Positions 1-6,254 of a stretch of DNA of 11,249 nt are shown here, piece after piece. This DNA is from Nitrospinota bacterium (lineage in GTDB: Bacteria > JAUXIQ01). Each line of letters starts with the position of its first letter. Position 1 is the first letter of the stretch. Position numbers and translations under genes: made by a program. The stretch lies in assembly GCA_030620925.1 (NCBI GenBank), contig JAUXIQ010000028.1, forward strand, positions 1-11,249. The letters run 5' to 3'. Under the pieces are notes generated by a model, which was not told where the DNA came from, did no database searches, and saw nothing but the letters and a program-made list of their open reading frames with translations.

Positions 1-706
1 CAGCAAGGGGGCCACCTACAAAGCGTTGGAATACACAGGGGAAGCGGTGGAGTACATGGATATCGCAGGCAGGGCCACCTTAGGGAACATGGCAGTAGAG
101 GCCGGAGCCAAGACGGGCATGGTCCCCACAGATGAGGTGACCAGAGAATTTCTGAAAGGGCGAGGTCGAGAACATCTATATAGAGACCTGAAAGCCGACC
201 CCGATGCACAGTATGAGAGAGTAGTGGAGATAGATGCCGCCAACCTGGAGCCCACGGTCGCCTGCCCTCACCTGGTTGACAACATAAAGCCAGTGAGCGA
301 ACTGGATGACGTGTGGGTGGACCAGGTGTTCATCGGCACTTCCTGCAACGGCCGCATCGAGGATTTCCACTCCGCCGCACAGATACTCAAGGGCAGGAGA
401 GTGGCCGAAGGAGTTAGACTGATCGCAACACCCGCCTCAAAGAGAACCTACATACAGGGACTAACCGATGGGACGTGGGCCACTTTGTTAGAGGCCGGAG
501 GGGTTGTCACAGGGTCGGGTTGCGGCGCATGTGTGGGTGTGCATGAGGGGGTGCTGGCCGACGGCGAAGTCTGCTTGGCCACCAATCCGCGCAACTTCAA
601 GGGGAGAATGGGAAACCCCAACGCTTTCATATACCTGGGGTCCCCTGCTCTGGCCGCAGCCACAGCCGTAGAAGGCAAAATAACCGATCCTCGTCAATTT
701 TTATGA
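1..706 (+). CDS. leuC: Aconitase-superfamily dehydratase large subunit (LeuC/homoaconitase type), 3' part
   Basis: The 5' end lies outside the window; 234 C-terminal residues are visible (reading frame from base 2), against about 420 for the family. These proteins pair with a LeuD-type small subunit and use a [4Fe-4S] cluster to isomerise or dehydrate hydroxy-acids (3-isopropylmalate in leucine synthesis, homocitrate, dimethylmalate). Visible family motifs are GTSCNGRIED (bases 335-364), the second cluster segment GCGAC (518-532, CxxC spacing) and RNFKGRMG near the C-terminus, which belongs to the substrate-binding region. The first cluster motif is odd: the family normally reads G-T/S-C-T-N-x-R, but here the order is S-C-N, so the cysteine is one place later. 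A LeuD-type gene follows 60 bp downstream, as expected for the heteromer. Family assignment is secure; the leucine-pathway substrate is only the default, because no other leu gene is visible. Confidence 0.85.
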   Translation, partial: SKGATYKALEYTGEAVEYMDIAGRATLGNMAVEAGAKTGMVPTDEVTREFLKGRGREHLYRDLKADPDAQYERVVEIDAANLEPTVACPHLVDNIKPVSELDDVWVDQVFIGTSCNGRIEDFHSAAQILKGRRVAEGVRLIATPASKRTYIQGLTDGTWATLLEAGGVVTGSGCGACVGVHEGVLADGEVCLATNPRNFKGRMGNPNAFIYLGSPALAAATAVEGKITDPRQFL

Positions 707-766
707 TGATTATTATGGGCTGAAAGTTGATGTTGGAAGTGAGAGTTATGCAGGGGGAATTATACA

Positions 767-1264
767 ATGGCATTAAAGGGTAAAGCGTGGAAGTTCGGCG
801 ATGATATAAGCACGGATCTTATCGCTCCGGGGAGGTTGTTCCATCTGCGGTCCAACATTCCTGAGCTAGCCAAACACGTTATGGAGGATGCCCGCCCGGG
901 TTTCTATTCTCTGATAAACAGGGGAGACTTCATTGTAGCGGGGGAGAATTTCGGCCAGGGCTCTAGCCGTGAGCATGCTCCCACAGCCTTAAAGCTGGCT
1001 GGCATAGCAGCGATAGCAGCAAAAAGCTATGCTCGCATCTTCTACCGCAACTGCATCAATATCGGGCTTCCCGCTGTGATATGTGATACGGATCAGATAA
1101 AGGAGGGGGATGAGCTCGAGCTGGACCTGGAAGCGGGCCTCCTGATAAACCACAACAGAGACAAGCGGCTGACCTTCCCCGCCCTTCCAGGGATTATGAA
1201 CGATATCTTGAGAGAAGGAGGCCTTGTGGAGTACGTAAAGAAACATGGTGATATAAAGATTTAA
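767..1264 (+). CDS. leuD: Aconitase-superfamily dehydratase small subunit (LeuD type)
   Basis: This 165-residue protein has the length of the short LeuD/HACN small subunits found with two-subunit LeuC partners. It forms the swivelling domain that closes over the Fe-S active site of the large subunit. Visible motifs are FGDDISTDLIAPG at residues 10-22, FGQGSSREHAP at 62-72 (usually FGCGSSREHAP, so Cys is replaced by Gln) and YARIFYRNCINIGLP at 88-102. The loop after APG, which in characterised members sets substrate choice (YLRT- or YLNT-like), reads LFHLRSN and appears one residue longer than my remembered relatives. The start ATG follows a GGGGG Shine-Dalgarno about 9 nt upstream. It is probably co-transcribed with the upstream large subunit. 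The substrate could be isopropylmalate, homoaconitate or a dimethylmalate-like acid; the sequence alone does not settle it. Confidence 0.85.
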   Translation: MALKGKAWKFGDDISTDLIAPGRLFHLRSNIPELAKHVMEDARPGFYSLINRGDFIVAGENFGQGSSREHAPTALKLAGIAAIAAKSYARIFYRNCINIGLPAVICDTDQIKEGDELELDLEAGLLINHNRDKRLTFPALPGIMNDILREGGLVEYVKKHGDIKI

Positions 1265-1574
1265 AGCATGTTGAACGGTCCTCTTCACTCGAAGTTCTTC
1301 CTGAGTCTAACAATATAATATCGGTCACACCTGTTAGATGCTTTTACCTCGTAGCGCGCGGGTAAAAGCGGTATCCTCCCGAGATTACTTCTGTATGCTC
1401 ACCGCCGTGCCGGTAACTGTATGACATCAGCAAAAATGAGAATCGTTGAAGCACTGAATTAAGTTAGAATGTCCAAATAGAGGGACACATCCCTGAAAGT
1501 TTGACGGATAATGTTAATTTTGTGAAACCAGGCAGTGTATCAACTTCCTACACAATGTGTCCAGTCAGAGGGGT
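1265..1574. other. Convergent intergenic region with inverted repeats, no gene seen
   Basis: This 310-bp gap lies between the leuD-like gene (+) and the lmbE-like gene (-), whose 3' ends face each other. I see no convincing coding frame. It holds a 9-bp inverted repeat (GCTTTTACC/GGTAAAAGC, 1340-1348 and 1361-1369), a 5-bp hairpin TGTCC/GGACA (1470-1474, 1483-1487), another at GTGTA/TACAC (1535-1539, 1549-1553), and a pair of 8-bp inverted repeats GGACACAT/ATGTGTCC (1483-1490, 1555-1562). None is followed by a T-tract, so no intrinsic terminator can be called. A TATAAT at 1314-1319 has no good -35 partner. Confidence 0.5.
1340..1369. repeat. Inverted repeat, 9-bp arms, 12-nt loop
   Basis: GCTTTTACC (1340-1348) is the exact reverse complement of GGTAAAAGC (1361-1369). 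GAT/ATC (1337-1339 with 1373-1375) could lengthen the stem across a 3-nt bulge. It lies 76 bp past the leuD-like stop codon and has no T-run on either strand, so it may be an mRNA 3'-end stabiliser, a protein site or part of an RNA. Confidence 0.5.
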
Positions 1575-2363
1575 TCACTCCAAATCTACACCTGAAAATA
1601 GGTCTCTTTCTATCTTATCAGAAGTATTTATTCTCCCGGCGGCGAGCTGGAAATAGTTGATGCTGAGGTATTTCTCCTTCAGACCCTCCGTTTCCCGGTC
1701 ATGTTTTTTGTGAGCGGGCTCAAGCTGTGTCCAGTGGCATCGGATGGCCCTGGCCCTCACATCCTCGAAACCTGAAACATCTATCTCAGTTGTCACAAGG
1801 CTGTCTTCGGTTCCCCTTAAATTCAGGTTGAATGCTTCCACCATCCGCTGCGGCAGAACGTAGAAGTATAATTTGGAAGGGCTGTGAGGCTCCCTATCAC
1901 CGAAAATTCCTCCGCTGAAACGCCGTGGGTCGCCGGCGGCACGAAACGCTTCTTCGGTCGCCCTACCCACCACTATATGATCGGTGTGACCCGTTATCCC
2001 TTCGGGGCCGAAAGTGATCAAAACCTGGGGTTTGAGCTCGCGAACGGCGGCCACTATCCCGCCGGTCAATTCCTGGAAATCCATTTCCTGCAGGCCGCCG
2101 TCCGGATATCCGAGGACTCTGAAATCGGTTAAATTGATGGCTTCCGCGGCACATTTGAGCTCCTCTTCCCGCATCCTGGCAACTTCCTCCATTGATAAGG
2201 ACCCCTCCTCTCTTCTCACCGCTCCCTTTTCGCCCCGTGTGGCGCAGACCAGATAAGTCTTCACCCCCAGGGTCGCATATTTTGCCAGGGTGGAGGCAGG
2301 CCCGAAGGATTCGTCGTTGGGGTGGGCGAAAACCGCCATAATAGAAAAACGCTCCTCAGCCAT
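1575..2363 (-). CDS. LmbE/PIG-L family deacetylase (GlcNAc-type N-deacetylase, MshB/BshB relatives)
   Basis: This 262-residue protein has the LmbE (PIG-L) Rossmann-like fold signature. Relatives are zinc-dependent deacetylases acting on N-acetylglucosaminyl lipids or on low-molecular-weight thiol precursors (GlcNAc-Ins in mycothiol, GlcNAc-malate in bacillithiol). The first motif AHPNDESFG is at residues 13-21 and the second, GHTDH, at 125-129. In MshB the first motif is HPDDE: the His and second Asp bind zinc with the last His of the second motif, and the first Asp is the general base. Here that first Asp is Asn16. I chose ATG at 2363 over a start at 2387 because AGGAGA lies 7 nt upstream. 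The gene is monocistronic and divergent from the iscR-like operon. Substrate unknown; no other thiol-synthesis gene is present. Confidence 0.8.
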   Translation of the reverse strand: MAEERFSIMAVFAHPNDESFGPASTLAKYATLGVKTYLVCATRGEKGAVRREEGSLSMEEVARMREEELKCAAEAINLTDFRVLGYPDGGLQEMDFQELTGGIVAAVRELKPQVLITFGPEGITGHTDHIVVGRATEEAFRAAGDPRRFSGGIFGDREPHSPSKLYFYVLPQRMVEAFNLNLRGTEDSLVTTEIDVSGFEDVRARAIRCHWTQLEPAHKKHDRETEGLKEKYLSINYFQLAAGRINTSDKIERDLFSGVDLE

Positions 2364-2439
2364 AAAAATTCTCCTATTATTTCCCACCAGGAGTACTCTT
2401 TCCTTCTTATCCCTTCTATAAACACCGCTTCCTTAGTTT

Positions 2440-2468
2440 ATTATAGAAGCAAATGGCTCCGCCGCAAG
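2440..2468 (-). promoter_or_regulatory. Possible sigma-70 promoter for the lmbE-like gene
   Basis: On the minus strand a perfect TATAAT (-10) lies at 2445-2440. Seventeen bases upstream is CTTGCG, or TTGCGG at 16 bases, a poor -35. It would give a 5' leader of about 70 nt ending in the AGGAGA Shine-Dalgarno. The call rests mainly on the -10 and the position. Confidence 0.4.
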
Positions 2469-2524
2469 TTTTTAAAACAAAGCCCGTTAACATGGCGGCT
2501 CGGATTTTTTTTATGAAAAACCTG

Positions 2525-2553
2525 TTGACACCTTACAATCCAGGAACTATAAT
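2525..2553 (+). promoter_or_regulatory. Consensus sigma-70 promoter of the iscR-iscS-iscU operon
   Basis: TTGACA (2525-2530), a 17-bp spacer and TATAAT (2548-2553) match the sigma-70 consensus at all twelve positions. The predicted start near 2560 gives a leader of about 80 nt before the iscR-like ATG. A promoter this strong directly overlapped by a palindrome suggests control by repression. Confidence 0.8.
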
Positions 2554-2575
2554 CCCTACCATACGGATAGGGAAT
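2551..2575 (+). promoter_or_regulatory. Palindromic operator, likely Rrf2/IscR autoregulatory site
   Basis: This 25-bp imperfect palindrome is centred on 2563, with half-sites TCCCTACC (2553-2560) and GGATAGGGA (2565-2573). It overlaps the last bases of the -10 and covers the predicted transcription start. Rrf2-family regulators bind palindromes of about this length and commonly repress their own operon from such a position. Binding by the adjacent regulator is inferred from position and symmetry only. Confidence 0.55.
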
Positions 2576-2642
2576 TACTCGATATGAAGTTTATTCAAGA
2601 GAGGATTTTATAACTCCTCCCATCTAGTAAAAGCGGAGAAAA

Positions 2643-3176
2643 ATGAAAATATCAGCTAAAGGCGAATATGCGCTTCAGGCGGTTAACTACCTGGCCCACA
2701 AGCACGGCCAGGGCTACATCCAGCTCAAGGAGATAGCTCTCCACGAACGAATACCGCTGAAGTTTCTGGAGCAGATACTCACCGCCCTTAAAAACAGCGG
2801 GATTTTAAAGAGCCGAAGCGGCCCCGGGGGGGGTTATTATTTGAGCCGCCCTCCCTCGGAGGTGACGGTGGCCCAGGTGTTACAATCCATGGACCTGTCC
2901 GCCTCGCCGGTGGACTGTCTCAACGAGTGTAACGAGTTTGAATGCGGAAAAAATAACGAGAGAGACCTGTGCGATCTCCGCTGGCTCTGGAAGGACATAA
3001 GGGAAGAGACGGTCAAAATACTGGAAAGCACGACCTTTCAGGATATTCGCGAGAGAAAGGCCAGGGCGACCCGGAGCGGGGAGACGACGGGTTCAACCGA
3101 AGGACGAGCTGAAGAGTCTTCCCGGAGTGATAAAAAGGTTCACGGAACAGTTCGGCCCATCATAAATAGGAGGTAA
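2643..3176 (+). CDS. iscR: Rrf2/IscR-family Fe-S-responsive transcriptional regulator
   Basis: This is a 177-residue winged-helix regulator of the Rrf2 family. The N-terminus MKISAKGEYAL, the recognition-helix region (about residues 27-50) and the wing SGPGGGYYLSRP (59-70) are typical. Four cysteines follow: C92, C96, C101 and C110. The first three match the C-rich loop that holds a [2Fe-2S] cluster in E. coli IscR (C92, C98, C104), with slightly different spacing. The last 35 or so residues form a charged Ser/Arg/Glu-rich tail that is probably disordered and longer than in E. coli IscR. The gene heads an operon with iscS five bases downstream, and its promoter carries a palindrome. It most likely senses Fe-S status and represses the operon when cluster-loaded; cysteine-synthesis control (CymR-like) is less likely given the cysteines and neighbours. 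Confidence 0.88.
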   Translation: MKISAKGEYALQAVNYLAHKHGQGYIQLKEIALHERIPLKFLEQILTALKNSGILKSRSGPGGGYYLSRPPSEVTVAQVLQSMDLSASPVDCLNECNEFECGKNNERDLCDLRWLWKDIREETVKILESTTFQDIRERKARATRSGETTGSTEGRAEESSRSDKKVHGTVRPIINRR

Positions 3177-3181
3177 TTCAA

Positions 3182-4342
3182 TTGCGCAGGGTATACCTTG
3201 ACAATAACGCCACCACCGCATTGACTCCGGAAGTATTAGAGGCGATACTTCCCTACTACCGCGAAAATTTCGGCAACTCCTCCAGCATCCACTGGTTCGG
3301 GCGGGAATGCCGGAAAGCGGTTGAAGACGCCCGCGATAACGTCGCCGCCCTGATAGGAGCCGACCCTTCGGAGATAGTATTTACCGGCGGCGGGAGCGAA
3401 GCGGACAATATGGCCATAAAAGGAGTGGCCTACCAGAAGATGGGCAAAGGCCGCCATATCATCACCACCCGGATAGAGCACCACGCGGTGCTCGACACCT
3501 GCAAATTTCTGGGCAAAAACGGCTTTGAAATTACTTACCTCCCCGTGGATCAATACGGCCTGGTGGACCCCCAATCGCTCAGGGACAGCATCAGGGACGA
3601 TACCATCCTGGTAACCATCATGCACTCCAACAACGAAATGGGAACCCTCCAACCAATAGAAGAACTGGCCTCCATAGCCAGGGAAAAGGGGATAATCTTT
3701 CATACCGACGCAGTGCAGAGCATGGGCAAGGTGGATACCGACGTCAATAAGCTCGGTGTCGATCTGCTCACCTTCTCCGCCCACAAACTCCACGGCCCGA
3801 AAGGAGTGGGGGGCCTTTACATAAGGAAAAAGACCAAGTTAACCCCGCTGATCCATGGCGGCCATCAGGAAAACGGCCGCAGGGCGGGCACGGAAAACGT
3901 GGCGGGGATCGTGGGCATGGGAAAAGCCTTCGAGCTGGCCGCAGTGGACATGGAAGCCAAGAACGATTATATCCGCGGCATCAGGGACAACCTCGAGGAC
4001 GCAGTAGTGGACACCATCCCTGAAGTTCAGGTCAACGGCCATCCGGAAAAGCGCCTCCCCAACACCACCAACATCAGTTTTAAATTCGTGGAGGGGGAAT
4101 CGCTGCTCATCAACCTGGACCTCAGGGGAGTGGCCATCTCTACCGGCTCCGCATGCACCTCAGGTTCGCTGGAGCCCTCGCACGTCCTCCAGGCCATGGG
4201 AATTCCCCACGAGGTCATCCACGGCTCGCTTCGCTTAAGTTTCAGTAGCATGAACACGAAAGAGGATGTAGAATATACAATGGAGGTGTTGCCCGGCATA
4301 GTGGAGAAAGTCCGCGCCATGTCTCCGCTATGGGAAGGGTAG
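3182..4342 (+). CDS. iscS: Cysteine desulfurase (IscS/NifS family)
   Basis: This 386-residue PLP enzyme takes sulfur from L-cysteine as a persulfide and passes it to the scaffold for Fe-S assembly. Visible features are N-terminal YLDNNATT (5-12), the cofactor-stacking His in EHHAV (99-103), the Schiff-base lysine K202 in SAHKLHGPKG, RRAGTEN (233-239) and the catalytic cysteine C325 in TGSACTSGSLEPSHVL. That extended loop is typical of group I (NifS/IscS) rather than SufS. The start codon is TTG at 3182, supported by TAGGAGGT about 7 nt upstream that overlaps the iscR stop, and by the residues that follow. It sits between the regulator and the IscU scaffold. With no suf or hscBA genes here, it may serve general Fe-S assembly and possibly tRNA thiolation. 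Confidence 0.95.
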   Translation: MRRVYLDNNATTALTPEVLEAILPYYRENFGNSSSIHWFGRECRKAVEDARDNVAALIGADPSEIVFTGGGSEADNMAIKGVAYQKMGKGRHIITTRIEHHAVLDTCKFLGKNGFEITYLPVDQYGLVDPQSLRDSIRDDTILVTIMHSNNEMGTLQPIEELASIAREKGIIFHTDAVQSMGKVDTDVNKLGVDLLTFSAHKLHGPKGVGGLYIRKKTKLTPLIHGGHQENGRRAGTENVAGIVGMGKAFELAAVDMEAKNDYIRGIRDNLEDAVVDTIPEVQVNGHPEKRLPNTTNISFKFVEGESLLINLDLRGVAISTGSACTSGSLEPSHVLQAMGIPHEVIHGSLRLSFSSMNTKEDVEYTMEVLPGIVEKVRAMSPLWEG

Positions 4343-4381
4343 GCATTTCAGTTTCCTGTTAATCCGGGAGAGAACAACAAC

Positions 4382-4750
4382 ATGATTTACAGCGATAAGG
4401 TAATGGAACACTTCGAAAACCCCCGCAACGTGGGCGTCATTGAGGATGCCAGCGGCGTAGGCACCGTCGGGAACCCCGCCTGCGGGGATATCATGAAGCT
4501 CTACATAAAGGTGATAGACGAAAAGATAGAAGACGTGAAATTCAAGACCTTCGGCTGCGGGGCGGCGGTGGCCACCAGCTCCATGGTAACCGAGCTGGTT
4601 AAAGGGAAGACCATAGAAGAAGCGCTCCTAATAACCAACAAGACGGTCATAGAAGCCCTGGACGGGCTTCCCAAGAACAAAATACACTGCTCCGTCCTCG
4701 CTGAGGACGCATTGAAAGCGGCGATAGAAGACTACCGGAATAATGGATAG
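4382..4750 (+). CDS. iscU: Fe-S cluster assembly scaffold (IscU/NifU N-terminal type)
   Basis: This 122-residue scaffold protein accepts sulfur from IscS and builds a [2Fe-2S] cluster for transfer to apoproteins. The three cluster cysteines are visible: C34 in GNPACGD (with conserved D36), C59 in FGCGAAVATSSM and C103 in KIHCSVLAEDA. The length matches a stand-alone IscU; there is no C-terminal Nfu or ferredoxin-like domain as in full NifU. The LPPVK motif that binds HscA in E. coli IscU reads GLPKNK here (95-100), consistent with no hscA/hscB genes in the window. A GGGAG Shine-Dalgarno lies about 10 nt before the ATG. The gene ends two bases from the convergent Nudix gene, and ACCGGA/TCCGGT (4734-4739, 4758-4763) can form a weak hairpin across both stop codons. 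Confidence 0.95.
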   Translation: MIYSDKVMEHFENPRNVGVIEDASGVGTVGNPACGDIMKLYIKVIDEKIEDVKFKTFGCGAAVATSSMVTELVKGKTIEEALLITNKTVIEALDGLPKNKIHCSVLAEDALKAAIEDYRNNG

Positions 4751-4752
4751 GA

Positions 4753-5268
4753 TCAACTCCGGTCCCGCTGAAAGCGTGGTTCTCCCGCCCGGTGGCGGAA
4801 GTAGTCGTTGAGAATTCGGCCGTGGTCGAAAGCCAGTTCCGGAAGGTTATCTTCAATGAAAAGGGCGGCTTCCCTGGCATCATCATCTGCCCGGGGCCGT
4901 CCTTTCGCTTTTCCGATGAAAACGGTGGTTATGGTATGCATTCGGGCATCTCGAGAGGGGTCTGAATAAGAGTGAAACTGCCCCTCGAGCTCAACGTCCA
5001 GTGAAGTCTCCTCCACGGCCTCCCGCACCGCCGCCGCCTCCAGGCTCTCCCCGTAATCGACGAACCCCCCGGGAATGGCCCAGCCCAACGGCGGGTATTT
5101 TCGCTTGATGAGCACGATACCTCGTTCCCCCTCCTCGGTCTCACACTCTATGATTATGTCCACCGTGGGGAAGGGTTTCCTCAACTTCACCTGTTCGGTG
5201 CCGCACTCAGGGCATTTGAAATCCACCTTACCTACCTCTTTGCTAAGGTTAATCTGTTGCCCACACAC
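4753..5268 (-). CDS. Nudix hydrolase with N-terminal zinc-ribbon-like segment
   Basis: This protein, up to 171 residues, contains a Nudix box at residues 68-90: G68, five residues, E74, seven residues, then R82-E83-A-V-E86-E87. The Gly usually three residues after the first Glu of EE is Ser here. Nudix enzymes cleave nucleoside diphosphates linked to another moiety (ADP-ribose, NADH, 8-oxo-dGTP). An N-terminal CPECG (19-23) resembles the zinc-binding piece seen in many ADP-sugar and NADH-type members. The start is uncertain: GTG at 5268 has a GAGGG about 15 nt away, while GTG at 5226 has GAGGTAGG close by and would give 157 residues. A better-placed ATG at 5275 is out of frame. It is the last gene of the que operon; substrate unknown. 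Confidence 0.85.
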   Translation of the reverse strand: MCGQQINLSKEVGKVDFKCPECGTEQVKLRKPFPTVDIIIECETEEGERGIVLIKRKYPPLGWAIPGGFVDYGESLEAAAVREAVEETSLDVELEGQFHSYSDPSRDARMHTITTVFIGKAKGRPRADDDAREAALFIEDNLPELAFDHGRILNDYFRHRAGEPRFQRDRS

Positions 5269-5288
5269 GACTCATGAGCATTACCCTC

Positions 5289-5486
5289 TCAGGGCGTCGT
5301 CTCTGTATCCTTGTCCGATAGAGTGCGAAAATATTCGTAACATTTAGCGCAGGAGCCGTCCGTCTCCACCCACTCGGGGTTCTTCTTCTTTATCAAATCC
5401 ACGATGGCCTTCTCCATCTTCTGATGCATGTAGATACTTTCTTCAGGCACGGATTCGCCGCACAACGAGCATTGGGATTCAGCCAT
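5289..5486 (-). CDS. Small four-cysteine (2 x CxxC) protein, putative zinc binder
   Basis: I do not recognise this 65-residue protein. It carries CSLC at residues 6-9 and CAKC at 46-49, a pattern that usually binds one zinc ion. The 36 residues between include a predicted basic helix (about 20-36) and NPEW (36-39). The C-terminus is acidic and Thr-rich. The start at 5486 is fixed by GGAGGTG 5-6 nt upstream; an in-frame extension to 5519 has no comparable site. The gene lies 80 bp after queC and 20 bp before the Nudix gene on the same strand, so it is probably part of the que operon. Coding is supported by the ribosome-binding site, the paired CxxC motifs and tight packing. A role in preQ0 or RNA metabolism is a guess from context. 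Confidence 0.75.
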   Translation of the reverse strand: MAESQCSLCGESVPEESIYMHQKMEKAIVDLIKKKNPEWVETDGSCAKCYEYFRTLSDKDTETTP

Positions 5487-5566
5487 TTTTTCACCTCCAT
5501 CAATCGTGATGCTTCCCACATCCGTTTATTTATACATGGCCCGCAGCTGGTAGACACATTAATGGT

Positions 5567-6253
5567 TTAGCTGTAAGGAGCGGGGTCTTCGATTCCCGCG
5601 TCCCGGAACCCCTTGAGGCGAAGGAGACAACTATCACACCGGCCGCAGGACCGGCCCTGCTCATCCGGATCGTAGCAGCTATGAGTCCGGGCGAAATCCA
5701 CCCCCAGCTCAATTCCCTTACGTATTATATCAGCCTTGCTCATCTGAATGAGAGGTGTCCTGATGCGAATAACGGCTGTGCCCTCCACACCCGTCTTGGT
5801 GGCCAGATTGGCCATTTTTTCAAATGCGGCTATATATTCCGGCCGGCAGTCGGGGTAGCCGCTGTAATCGAGGGCGTTCACGCCGATGAAAATGTCTTCC
5901 GCCCCTAATACCTCCGCCCAGGCCAGGGCCAGGGAAAGGAATACGGTGTTCCTCGCCGGAACGTAAGTGGAGGGTATCTCCGCGCCGATCTCGGCTTCCG
6001 GGGTGTCCTTGGGGACCTCCATTTCGTCGGTGAGAGAAGAGCCGCCGAAAGCACGAAGGTCTACTTCGATGACCTTGTGCCCGGCGGCTCCCATCCGTTC
6101 CGCCGCATTGGCCGCGCAGCGAAGCTCATGCCGGTGCCTCTGCCCGTAATCGAAGCTCAGGGCGTACACCTCATAACCTTCAGACACTGCTATGGCCATG
6201 CAAGTGGTGGAATCCACTCCGCCGCTTGCCAGCACCACTGCCCGCTTCCCCAT
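5567..6253 (-). CDS. queC: 7-cyano-7-deazaguanine (preQ0) synthase QueC
   Basis: This 228-residue, full-length QueC converts 7-carboxy-7-deazaguanine to preQ0 using ATP and ammonia. It is an ATP pyrophosphatase: the PP-loop SGGVDST is at residues 10-16. The C-terminal zinc site is visible as C193 in HSCYDP followed by C203-x2-C206-x2-C209. [11 protein letters not shown] (34-44) and [14 protein letters not shown] (96-109) are family-specific. The ATG lies one base after the queE stop (TGA-T-ATG), with a GGGGGG Shine-Dalgarno inside the queE end, so the two are translationally coupled. It completes the QueD-QueE-QueC segment to preQ0. Later steps (QueF, Tgt, QueA) are not in the window, so whether preQ0 feeds tRNA queuosine or another 7-deazaguanine product is not shown. 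Confidence 0.96.
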   Translation of the reverse strand: MGKRAVVLASGGVDSTTCMAIAVSEGYEVYALSFDYGQRHRHELRCAANAAERMGAAGHKVIEVDLRAFGGSSLTDEMEVPKDTPEAEIGAEIPSTYVPARNTVFLSLALAWAEVLGAEDIFIGVNALDYSGYPDCRPEYIAAFEKMANLATKTGVEGTAVIRIRTPLIQMSKADIIRKGIELGVDFARTHSCYDPDEQGRSCGRCDSCLLRLKGFRDAGIEDPAPYS

Positions 6254-6254
6254 A

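Noticed and set aside
2481-2512. AGCC/GGCT followed by eight T residues, terminator-like
   Set aside because: The stem is only 4 bp, and no plus-strand gene upstream would need it; it is probably part of an AT-rich promoter region.
3236-3793. Minus-strand open frame of 185 codons
   Set aside because: It lies wholly inside iscS, has no family resemblance and no ribosome site; it follows from codon bias in the sense gene.
4734-4763. ACCGGA/TCCGGT hairpin over the iscU and Nudix stop codons as a bidirectional terminator
   Set aside because: Six base pairs, an 18-nt loop and no T-tract on either side are too weak to call a terminator.
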